A stretch of DNA of 64,000 bases from Bacteroidota bacterium (lineage in GTDB: Bacteria > Bacteroidota > Bacteroidia > Bacteroidales > F082). The notes under the pieces were generated by a model. The model ran no database searches. It had not been told where the DNA came from and saw only the letters and a list, made by a program, of their open reading frames with translations. The position numbers and the translations under genes are program-made. Below are positions 1 through 7,536 of this stretch, one piece after another; positions within the stretch are counted from its first letter, which is position 1; each line of letters begins with the position of its first letter. Location of the stretch: positions 806,001 through 870,000 of the forward strand of contig JADJXJ010000001.1 of the NCBI GenBank assembly GCA_016715945.1, written 5' to 3'.

Positions 1-807
1 GTCTTTTCCGAATAGTATAGCAACCAATCCGGCGAAAAAGGGCTGGAGGTAAATAAAGGAACTGTTGGTGGCCGGCGAAATCCTGCGCAGGGAGTAATTG
101 TTGAGGAAATATGCCGCAACGGTAGTAAAAAACAAAACGTATCCTATTGACAACCAGATATGAGCAGGTATCGCCTGCCAGTCGGATGCGATGGCCACAG
201 GTAAGGTGAACGGAAGCACCCATAACAAGCCAAACAAAAATACCCAGCGCATGATGTTTAGGGCTGAATAGCGCATAAGCAAAGGCTTGATGAGCACCAG
301 ATAAAGGCCATAAGAACTGGCATTGATAACAATCAACAAGTTACCAAGCATCGTATCTCCGCTCGCATCAAAGCGCCCCCCGCGAAGAATCAGCAGGGCA
401 GAGCCCACCGTTCCGATGGCAATGCCGGCAACCTTGATCCAATGTAGCCTTTCGCCCCGGAGCAAACGCGAAAATATGAGAACTGTAATCGGGACACCCA
501 CCATGATGATGCTTACATTGATGGGCGTTGACAGATTCAGCCCTTCAAAAAACATGATCTGGTTTAAGGCTACACCAAATATGGAAGCCACAGCTATGCG
601 CAGCAGGTCAGTACGTTCAGTTTTCCCGGCAGGCACTTTGACCGAAACGAGCCAGAAAAAAAGGGCGGCACCAGCCACCCTGATGAGGATAATTGCCCTG
701 GGTTGAAGGTAATCTGGCATGATTCCCTTGGCAATCACGTAGTTGAGACCGTAAATCAGGTTGGCCGTCAGTGCTGCGGTTAGGGCAAGCGGCCTGGAAT
801 GGGTCAT
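1..807 (-). CDS. EamA-family (DMT) transporter, 3' end outside window
   Basis: The minus strand reads as an open frame from the ATG at 807 to the window edge with no stop, about 269 codons, so the C-terminus is missing. The product is almost entirely hydrophobic helices with short basic loops. The start reads MTHSRPLALTAALTANLIYG, and a later GxVxxxxNQIMFFEGL-like segment is typical of the 10-helix EamA drug/metabolite transporters. The substrate cannot be told from sequence. It sits just downstream of the DUF3127 gene on the same strand (12 bases apart), so the two may be cotranscribed. A second, unrelated-looking EamA gene lies at 15116. Confidence 0.85.
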   Translation of the reverse strand, partial: MTHSRPLALTAALTANLIYGLNYVIAKGIMPDYLQPRAIILIRVAGAALFFWLVSVKVPAGKTERTDLLRIAVASIFGVALNQIMFFEGLNLSTPINVSIIMVGVPITVLIFSRLLRGERLHWIKVAGIAIGTVGSALLILRGGRFDASGDTMLGNLLIVINASSYGLYLVLIKPLLMRYSALNIMRWVFLFGLLWVLPFTLPVAIASDWQAIPAHIWLSIGYVLFFTTVAAYFLNNYSLRRISPATNSSFIYLQPFFAGLVAILFGKD

Positions 808-819
808 GGGTGATTAACT

Positions 820-1188
820 TCAAAAAGGCAAATCGTCGGCTGCGGGGTCAACATCAAAGCTGGCGTTTGTCGATGCAGCAGCAGGGGAGGGTGGAGCAGG
901 GGAGGGGGCAGCCTCCGATGCCCTGTCGATCCGGAAAGGCTTAACATCGGTGTACCAACGGCCATTGTACTCGCGCGACTCGATGCTGAACTGCAGCTTA
1001 AGCAGATCGCCCTGATTATACTCGCGGACCTTATCAGCAAGATCGCCCCAGCAAACAAAACAAATTTTGCGGGGATACTGATCGAGCGTTTCAACAATCA
1101 GCTCCTGCTTCGTCCAGGTGCCATTGCGTCCCTCGCCACTGGTACGTTGTCCCAGCTGCACAAATTTTGCGGTGATTTCCAAACTCAT
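820..1188 (-). CDS. DUF3127 protein with SSB-like acidic C-terminal tip
   Basis: This 122-residue protein starts at MSLEITAKFV; an upstream in-frame extension to 1332 is possible but would run through the promoter box at 1243-1250. Residues 1-88 form the DUF3127 domain, a small beta-rich, OB-like module found mainly in Bacteroidota and phages. After it come about 25 residues of Pro/Ala/Ser linker and the end DPAADDLPF. That ending is the same type as the tail of single-stranded DNA-binding protein (DDDIPF in E. coli), which recruits repair and replication proteins. By inference it binds single-stranded DNA or competes for SSB partners. The family has no settled function. Confidence 0.8.
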   Translation of the reverse strand: MSLEITAKFVQLGQRTSGEGRNGTWTKQELIVETLDQYPRKICFVCWGDLADKVREYNQGDLLKLQFSIESREYNGRWYTDVKPFRIDRASEAAPSPAPPSPAAASTNASFDVDPAADDLPF

Positions 1189-1242
1189 ATGATTGATATT
1201 TGTGTGAATTTGCCTGTTGATGGTTGCCTGAAAGGCATTATG

Positions 1243-1250
1243 CAAAGTTA
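1243..1250 (-). promoter_or_regulatory. Putative Bacteroidota -7 box (TAACTTTG) for the DUF3127 gene
   Basis: The minus strand reads TAACTTTG, matching the phylum consensus TAnnTTTG, about 55 bases before the ATG at 1188. No clear -33 TTTG was found at the expected spacing. Confidence 0.4.
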
Positions 1251-1322
1251 ACAAATCATAGGTCGAAAGTATTGAACCCTTGCCTAATTTCGGCTGTTTA
1301 TTCAGAACACGTAAAATGTAAA

Positions 1323-1931
1323 ATGAAAACAATACAGTATCTCATGATCATCCTGCTTTCAACCATAAGTGGACCAGGCTTTCCGGCCGGAAAACAAACC
1401 GAAACCATTACCCTCGGAGGCGGGTGTTTTTGGTGCGTAGAAGCTGTATTTCAGCGCGTTAAAGGCGTAGAAAATGTCGTTAGCGGTTATTCAGGTGGCC
1501 GCATAGCCAACCCCACCTACAGGGAAGTGACCTCAGGATTGACCGGACACGCCGAAGTGGTGCAGGTCACGTTTGATCCTAAAGTGGTGAGTCTCGAAAA
1601 AATCCTTGAGGTATTTTTCAAAACCCACGATCCCACTACGCTCAACCGCCAGGGTGCAGATGTGGGCACCCAATACCGGTCAGTTATCTTCTATCATAAT
1701 GAAAATCAAAAAATTACTGCCGAACGAATCATCCGCCGGCTGACGGAAGAAAAGATATGGGACAAGCCAATCGTCACGGAACTGAGCCCTTTCAAAGCTT
1801 TTTACAAAGCTGAGGATTACCATCAGAACTATTTCAACCGTAATCCCAGCCAGGGATACTGTCAGTTTGTCATAATTCCGAAACTGGAAAAATTCAATAA
1901 AATCTTCAGCGAAATCAGCACCGGTCGTTAG
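1323..1931 (+). CDS. msrA: Peptide-methionine (S)-S-oxide reductase MsrA, exported
   Basis: It reduces methionine-S-sulfoxide in proteins. The family motif GGGCFWCVEAVF contains the catalytic Cys near residue 34, followed by the expected GYSGG and HTEVVQV-like (HAEVVQV) segments and HDPTTLNRQGADVGTQYRS. The start MKTIQYLMIILLSTISG is a signal peptide, so the enzyme probably acts in the periplasm; the upstream in-frame extension to 1224 has no family similarity and was dropped. There is no fused MsrB domain and no MsrB gene beside it. The stop is one base from the convergent mgtE stop. Confidence 0.93.
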   Translation: MKTIQYLMIILLSTISGPGFPAGKQTETITLGGGCFWCVEAVFQRVKGVENVVSGYSGGRIANPTYREVTSGLTGHAEVVQVTFDPKVVSLEKILEVFFKTHDPTTLNRQGADVGTQYRSVIFYHNENQKITAERIIRRLTEEKIWDKPIVTELSPFKAFYKAEDYHQNYFNRNPSQGYCQFVIIPKLEKFNKIFSEISTGR

Positions 1932-1932
1932 A

Positions 1933-3291
1933 CTATGCAAACATTCCGTACATCAGCCGTCCGATGCTGAAATAGATAAACAAGCCTACGATGTCGTTCG
2001 AAGTGGTGATGAAAGGCCCGGTAGCCAGGGCAGGGTCTATCTTTAACTTATTGAGCGCCAGGGGAACAAAAGTACCAAAAATTGAAGCGAACAATATCAC
2101 GGTGAGTAGTGCAACACTCACCGTCATGCTCAGCGCAAACGTAGGTGCATAAAAGAAACTGTAGGCTAGCAACAAAGCCGAGCAGACCAGGCCATTGATC
2201 AGACCGACGGTGAGTTCTTTGCCCAATTTGCTTAACAAACTACCGCTCAGACTGTTGCTTGCGAGTGCCTGCACAATGAGTGCCGAAGACTGCACCCCCA
2301 CATTTCCCGCCATGGCGGCAATCAGGGGCATAAAGAAGGCCATTTCCGGGTAGATACTAATCTGATCTTCGTAATTGGCTATCACACGCGAACCCAAAAT
2401 ACCACCAAAAAGCGCCACCACCAGCCAGAAAAGGCGACCACGGGTAAGTTCCCACACTTTGTCGGACGCCTCGATGTCGTGGCTGATACCCGACATCAGC
2501 TGATAGTCTTTTTCAGCCTCATCTTGCACAAAATCAAGTACATCGTCAATGGTAATCCGTCCTATCAGCCTGCCTATCTCGTCCACAACGGGCAGGGCCA
2601 CCAGGTCGTACTTCTTCATGATAGAGGCTACTTCTTCAGCTTTTTGGTATGCTTTTACCGAAATTACATCCGGTTCATACAGATCAGAAATCTTATCGCG
2701 AGGCGATGCAATAAGCAATCGTTCAAGCGAAAGCATGCCAACCAGCACGTTATCGTCGTCCACCACATACACCTGATAAACTTTGTCCACATTGGCAGCC
2801 TGCGCGCGCATTTCGCGGATGCAGGTAACCACATGCCAGCTGATGTTTACCTTCACCAGCTCCTTGGCCATCAGACTACCCGCGGTATTCTCCGGATAGA
2901 ATAACAGGTCAGCAATGTTTTGTGCCTGGTTGCGGTCAGAGATTTTCGAAAGCACATCCTGCCTGAGGTTTCCAGGCAATTCGTTAATCAGGTCGGCGGC
3001 ATCGTCCGAATCCAGGTTGTCAATCACATCCCTGGCAAGCTCCATGCTGGTGAGCGAACTGATCAGATCCTCACGCACATCTTCTTCCAGCTCCATCAAA
3101 ACCTCGGCAGCTTCTTCCTTGTGAAGCAGGCTCATCAGGTATTTCGCCTCGTCGGCCTCAATCTGATTAATGATTTCAGCAATATCTGCCGGATACAACG
3201 CTTCGAGTTGAGCCAAAAGAAAATCAACCTTATTGGCTTCGATGGCTTCCCGGATTTCGTCAATCTTTTCTTTTGTGATATGCTGGCTCAT
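1933..3291 (-). CDS. mgtE: Magnesium transporter MgtE
   Basis: The 452-residue protein has the full MgtE plan. An N-terminal superhelical domain (about residues 1-130) has the repeated LISSLTSMELARDVIDNLDSD-like helices, followed by a CBS pair (about 135-255). A connecting helix leads to five membrane helices (about 285-452) that include the MPLIAAMAGNVGVQSSAL pore segment. MgtE is a Mg2+ channel gated by cytosolic Mg2+ binding between the N-domain and the CBS pair, and the acidic residues of those domains are present. It is convergent with msrA. No Mg riboswitch-like structure was recognised in the 240-base upstream region. Confidence 0.95.
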   Translation of the reverse strand: MSQHITKEKIDEIREAIEANKVDFLLAQLEALYPADIAEIINQIEADEAKYLMSLLHKEEAAEVLMELEEDVREDLISSLTSMELARDVIDNLDSDDAADLINELPGNLRQDVLSKISDRNQAQNIADLLFYPENTAGSLMAKELVKVNISWHVVTCIREMRAQAANVDKVYQVYVVDDDNVLVGMLSLERLLIASPRDKISDLYEPDVISVKAYQKAEEVASIMKKYDLVALPVVDEIGRLIGRITIDDVLDFVQDEAEKDYQLMSGISHDIEASDKVWELTRGRLFWLVVALFGGILGSRVIANYEDQISIYPEMAFFMPLIAAMAGNVGVQSSALIVQALASNSLSGSLLSKLGKELTVGLINGLVCSALLLAYSFFYAPTFALSMTVSVALLTVILFASIFGTFVPLALNKLKIDPALATGPFITTSNDIVGLFIYFSIGRLMYGMFA

Positions 3292-3512
3292 CGAAAGGCG
3301 CTTTTTTTCTGGTTTGTGCGAAGATACTCAATCACGCCTTTGTTTTACCGTTTATTAAAGGATATTTATGTGGATAAAAAATGTACATAATTTATATTAT
3401 GTTAAATTATGAAAATCGCTTCTAAGGGTTCACAGAGATCCACCAATGCCACACCATAATTTAATTTTTGAAAATTGCCTGCCAACAATCTGAGAAATCC
3501 CCCCCTGCCTGG

Positions 3513-3545
3513 ATAAAAAAACTGCCCCGAAAAAATCCGGGGCAG
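3513..3545 (-). terminator. Rho-independent terminator after the TPR gene
   Basis: On the minus strand a perfect 8-bp stem, CTGCCCCG/CGGGGCAG (3522-3529 with 3538-3545), with an 8-base loop is followed by a run of T (A run at 3514-3521). It lies 26 bases after the stop at 3571. Confidence 0.88.
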
Positions 3546-3570
3546 AATGCAGTTTATATGTCTGATGTCT

Positions 3571-4716
3571 TTACTGCTCGTTCAGTTTTTTGAGCTGATC
3601 GTCCATCTTGAAGCGGATGTAAACAGATTTCAGCACGGCGATGGTTTCTGGATTGCCTGGTTGCAGCTCATTGGCCTTTTCCAGGTGTGGCAGAGCCAGC
3701 CGGATGATTTCATCAGCCTGTTGGGTCAGCGCTTCGTATTCTTTGGTTTTGTCGAGCGGCAGGTCGTTTGCTTTCACCTGAATCTTATTTGCCTCGTTGA
3801 TATAGAGCGCTCCCAGGTTGTACACAGCGTCGTAGTAATTAGGCTCAATTTCAAGCGCTTGCTTGTAGTATTTGGCAGCAAGTTCCATGTCGTACATATC
3901 GGCTTTGGTGTCGTCGCCATAAAGTGTGCCAAGCACAAAATAGATGCTGTAGTTGTTCGGATCTTGCTTGAGCAACTCTTTGAGGTCGTCCACCACTTTT
4001 GCACCCTCGCCGATCGACAGGTAAGCATTGATCTGTTCGAGCAACAAACCGGCATCATTGGGGTATTTCTGGCGACCGAGCTGAATAGTTTCAAACATCT
4101 TTTCGCTGTTTCCCAATCCACGGTATGCGGCTGCCATATTGCGATAAAGCTCGGGTTCGTCGAAGCCGATGCCCTTGAGCTGTTCGTAGTAGCCGAGTGC
4201 GGCTTCAAAATCTTCACCACGAAGCGACGAAAGTCCGGCATTGATAAGTGCCAGGGTATCAGTTTTATTGATCAGACGGGCAACCTCGTAGGCTTTGGCA
4301 AAGTCAACGGCTGCACTCTTGTAATCAGACTCGTTGAAAGCCTGAACTCCAATGCTAAAGTACTGTTGGCCAATTACATCCACACGTGGTCTGATTTCGG
4401 CCATTTGTTTGGTACGATCGGTGGGATCGAGTTCCATTGCTTTTTTGAACGATTCGAGGCTCTTCTCCAACGCCTGGGGATCGAGGTTGGCAAATTGCTC
4501 GGAAAAGACGATGTTCAGGTAGATCATTCCCCTGTAAAGCCAGGTTTTGGGATCGTTCATGGTCTTTTCGTGGTTTATTGCCCTGTCGATGGCTTCGCGT
4601 GCCTTATCGTACTGACCGTTTTTATTGAACATGAATGCACTTGTCCGCTCGGAATTCTGCGCCATTACCTGAAAGCCGAGCGCAAACGAAAAAAAGAGGA
4701 TGAAAAACTTTTTCAT
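3571..4716 (-). CDS. Exported tetratricopeptide-repeat protein
   Basis: The 381-residue product begins with a signal peptide (MKKFFILFFSFALGFQVMAQ, cleavage after AQ), so it is exported. The rest is a string of TPR helices from about residue 30 to 370, including YYKQALEIEPNYYDAVYNLG and GTLYGDDTKADMYDMELA regions. No enzyme motif is seen; such proteins are scaffolds in the periplasm of Bacteroidota. It lies 57 bases downstream of gyrA on the same strand and ends at a strong terminator, so it is probably the last gene of a gyrA transcript. Confidence 0.85.
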   Translation of the reverse strand: MKKFFILFFSFALGFQVMAQNSERTSAFMFNKNGQYDKAREAIDRAINHEKTMNDPKTWLYRGMIYLNIVFSEQFANLDPQALEKSLESFKKAMELDPTDRTKQMAEIRPRVDVIGQQYFSIGVQAFNESDYKSAAVDFAKAYEVARLINKTDTLALINAGLSSLRGEDFEAALGYYEQLKGIGFDEPELYRNMAAAYRGLGNSEKMFETIQLGRQKYPNDAGLLLEQINAYLSIGEGAKVVDDLKELLKQDPNNYSIYFVLGTLYGDDTKADMYDMELAAKYYKQALEIEPNYYDAVYNLGALYINEANKIQVKANDLPLDKTKEYEALTQQADEIIRLALPHLEKANELQPGNPETIAVLKSVYIRFKMDDQLKKLNEQ

Positions 4717-4773
4717 AGTGTTAAGGTTTGGGTTATACAGTTTGATGCATGAATCGTGCCAAAGTACTGTTAA

Positions 4774-7302
4774 CTAATTATCTGTCTGATTATCTGTATC
4801 TTCAATCAAATCGAGCTCAGCTGTTTCGGGGTTAACCTCATCAGGGTTCTCCTCTTCATCAACTGTTGCCTTTGCCACAGCGGCAATTTCATCACCGGCT
4901 TTGAGATTGATCAGGCGTACACCTTGTGTGGCACGACCCATCACACGCAAGGTATCCACACCTATTCTGATAAGGATACCCGACTTGTTGATGATCATGA
5001 GGTCATCTTTGTCGGTCACATCGAGAATTGCGATGAGTTTGCCTGTTTTTTCGGTGATATTTATGGTTTTAACGCCTTTGCCACCGCGGTTTGTTGTGCG
5101 GTATTCCTCGAGCTTCGAGCGTTTACCGTAGCCTTTTTCTGAAACTACCAGGATGTCGGCATCGGCGTTTTCGACGCATATCATACCCACTACCCTATCC
5201 GATTCATCACTCAGACTGATGCCGCGCACACCGGAGGCATTGCGGCCCATCGGACGGACGGTGCTTTCGTTGAAGCGGATTGCCCTGCCCGATTCCAGTG
5301 CCATCATCACTTCATTGTTGCCATTGGTCAGGCGCGCTTCCAGGAGTTCGTCGCCTTCGCGCACGGTGATGGCATTGATGCCGGATTGTCTTGGGCGGGA
5401 ATAAGCTTCCAGGCTGGTTTTTTTGATGACGCCCTTGCGTGTGCAGAGAATAATGAAGTTGTTGTCAATATATTCCTGATCCTTAAGGTCTTTGACGTTG
5501 ATATAGGCTTTCACCTTATCGTCGGGTTCAATATTGATCAGGTTCTGAATAGCTCTGCCTTTGCTGGTTTTAGTGCCTTCGGGTATTTCGAATACCCTGA
5601 GCCAGAAGCACTTGCCTTTTTCGGTGAAGAAAAGCATGTAATTGTGGTTGGTGGCCACAAAGAGATGTTCGATAAAGTCTTCTTCTCTGGCTTCCGAACC
5701 TTTGGCTCCCTTCCCTCCCCTGCTCTGCTTGCGATATTCCGCAAGGGGTGTGCGTTTGATGTATCCCAGGTGACTTATGGTAACCACCACAGATTCGTCC
5801 GCAATGATGTCTTCGATGCGGAAGTCTTCGGCAGCGTGCACAATGGTCGTCCGCCTTTCGTCGCCATATTTCGACCTGATTTCGAGCATCTCGTTGCGAA
5901 TGATCTCATACTGAAGCGCTTCGCTGGCGAGGATTTCGCGATAGCGGGCGATCATGTTCATGACCTCCGTGTATTCCTCCCTGATCTTCTGGATTTCCAG
6001 ACCCGTGAGGCGCTGCAGTCGCATATCGAGAATGGCTTTGGCCTGAATCTCCGACAGGTTGAAGTTTTCCATCAGGCCGTTGCGGGCAGTTTCAGGATTT
6101 GGCGAGCGCCGGATGAGTTCAATCACTGCATCCAGATTATCGAGCGCAATGATCAGACCTTCGAGGATATGTGCACGTTTTTCGGCTTCGGCAAGCTCAA
6201 ACCTTGTGCGACGCACCACCACATCATGCCTGTGCTCTACAAAGTGGACAATGAGGTCTTTGAGGTTCAATGTTTTAGGTCTGCCCCCAACCAATGCCAC
6301 GTTGTTCACGCTGAAGGCTGTCTGCAGCGGGGTCATCTGATAGAGCTTGTTGAGCACTACGTTCGAAACGGCGTCTTTGCGCAGTTCGTACACAATGCGC
6401 ATGCCCTGCCTGTCGGATTCGTCGCGGATATCTACGATGCCGTCAATCTTTTTCTCGTTGATGAGGTCGGCGGTCTTTTTGATCATCTCCGCCTTATTCA
6501 CCATGTAAGGAATAGAGGTGACCACGATCCAGTCGCGCCCGCCATGTTCTTCGATGGTGGCCTCGCCCCGCATGACGATACGTCCGCGTCCGGTTTCGAA
6601 AGCTTCGCGCACTCCCTCGTATCCGTAAATGATGCCACCTGTCGGGAAATCGGGTGCCTTGATGTATTGCATCAGCTCCGGAATTGTGATATCGCGCTTA
6701 TCGATGTAGGCCACTATGCCATCAATCACTTCGGTAAGGTTGTGCGGGGGCATATTGGTGGCCATACCTACTGCAATCCCACTGGCGCCATTGACCAGCA
6801 AGTTGGGAATGAGCGAAGGTAAAACGGTGGGTTCCTGGAGGGTATCGTCGAAGTTTAGTTGAAAATCAACTGTTTCCTTATCAATATCGGCGAGCATTTC
6901 CTCGGCTATCTTGCGCAGCCGGGCTTCGGTGTAACGCATGGCCGCAGGGTTGTCGCCGTCGATAGAGCCAAAGTTACCCTGACCATCTACCAGTGGGTAG
7001 CGTAGCGACCATTCCTGTGCCATACGCACCATGGCATCATAAACTGAGGAGTCGCCATGGGGATGATATTTACCCAAAACTTCCCCGACAATTCTTGCAG
7101 ACTTTTTATAGGGCCTGTTGCTCAGCACGCCAAGCTCAAGCATGCCAAAAAGCACACGGCGGTGTACAGGTTTCAGACCATCGCGCACATCGGGTAAGGC
7201 ACGCGAAACGATGACCGACATCGAATAATCGATGTAGGCAGATTTCATCTGGTTCTCAATGTTTACCCTGATGATTTTTTCTCCTTCGAACACTTCTTCC
7301 AT
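4774..7302 (-). CDS. gyrA: DNA gyrase subunit A
   Basis: This is the DNA cleavage/religation subunit of gyrase, which introduces negative supercoils with GyrB. The 842-residue protein has the expected N-terminal winged-helix and tower domains. The catalytic Tyr lies in AAMRYTEARL (about residue 125). The quinolone-determining region GKYHPHGDSSVYDAMVRMAQ keeps the drug-sensitive Ser at the E. coli Ser83 position. The C-terminal beta-pinwheel starts with a GyrA-box-like QSRGGKG (about residue 530) and has a second RGGKG. The C-terminus is acidic. gyrB is not in the window. A divergent regulatory gap separates it from clpC. Confidence 0.97.
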   Translation of the reverse strand: MEEVFEGEKIIRVNIENQMKSAYIDYSMSVIVSRALPDVRDGLKPVHRRVLFGMLELGVLSNRPYKKSARIVGEVLGKYHPHGDSSVYDAMVRMAQEWSLRYPLVDGQGNFGSIDGDNPAAMRYTEARLRKIAEEMLADIDKETVDFQLNFDDTLQEPTVLPSLIPNLLVNGASGIAVGMATNMPPHNLTEVIDGIVAYIDKRDITIPELMQYIKAPDFPTGGIIYGYEGVREAFETGRGRIVMRGEATIEEHGGRDWIVVTSIPYMVNKAEMIKKTADLINEKKIDGIVDIRDESDRQGMRIVYELRKDAVSNVVLNKLYQMTPLQTAFSVNNVALVGGRPKTLNLKDLIVHFVEHRHDVVVRRTRFELAEAEKRAHILEGLIIALDNLDAVIELIRRSPNPETARNGLMENFNLSEIQAKAILDMRLQRLTGLEIQKIREEYTEVMNMIARYREILASEALQYEIIRNEMLEIRSKYGDERRTTIVHAAEDFRIEDIIADESVVVTISHLGYIKRTPLAEYRKQSRGGKGAKGSEAREEDFIEHLFVATNHNYMLFFTEKGKCFWLRVFEIPEGTKTSKGRAIQNLINIEPDDKVKAYINVKDLKDQEYIDNNFIILCTRKGVIKKTSLEAYSRPRQSGINAITVREGDELLEARLTNGNNEVMMALESGRAIRFNESTVRPMGRNASGVRGISLSDESDRVVGMICVENADADILVVSEKGYGKRSKLEEYRTTNRGGKGVKTINITEKTGKLIAILDVTDKDDLMIINKSGILIRIGVDTLRVMGRATQGVRLINLKAGDEIAAVAKATVDEEENPDEVNPETAELDLIEDTDNQTDN

Positions 7303-7332
7303 TCGGGTTACTCAGTCGTTTTAAAAGACTTG

Positions 7333-7340
7333 CAAAGGTA
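7333..7340 (-). promoter_or_regulatory. Putative -7 box (TACCTTTG) for gyrA
   Basis: The minus strand reads TACCTTTG about 30 bases before the gyrA ATG at 7302, matching TAnnTTTG. It lies in the divergent gyrA/clpC spacer. Confidence 0.5.
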
Positions 7341-7469
7341 AGAATTCTTTGCGGACCCTCCGTCCGGCATTTTGGCAAGTTCTCAACAGATTATGACCTT
7401 TTTGACAGGTTCAACAACGGCATGTTGATAATTTTGTCAGGCGAACAATCCTGGACTGATTTTTGTTGG

Positions 7470-7477
7470 TACCTTTG
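7470..7477 (+). promoter_or_regulatory. Putative -7 box (TACCTTTG) for clpC
   Basis: TACCTTTG lies 60 bases before the clpC ATG at 7537 and matches TAnnTTTG. No CtsR-like operator was recognised in the spacer. Confidence 0.5.
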
Positions 7478-7536
7478 AAACTGCACAGATTTGCTTGTTT
7501 TGTAAGTCTGTCGAAAATCTAATTCTTGTGACAAAT

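Noticed and set aside
3774..4241. Minus-strand open frame of 155 codons inside the TPR gene
   Set aside because: It is a shadow of the TPR gene in another frame. Composition and lack of motifs do not support it.
5386..6822. Plus-strand open frame of 478 codons opposite gyrA
   Set aside because: It is the antisense shadow of gyrA, which is intact and strongly conserved.
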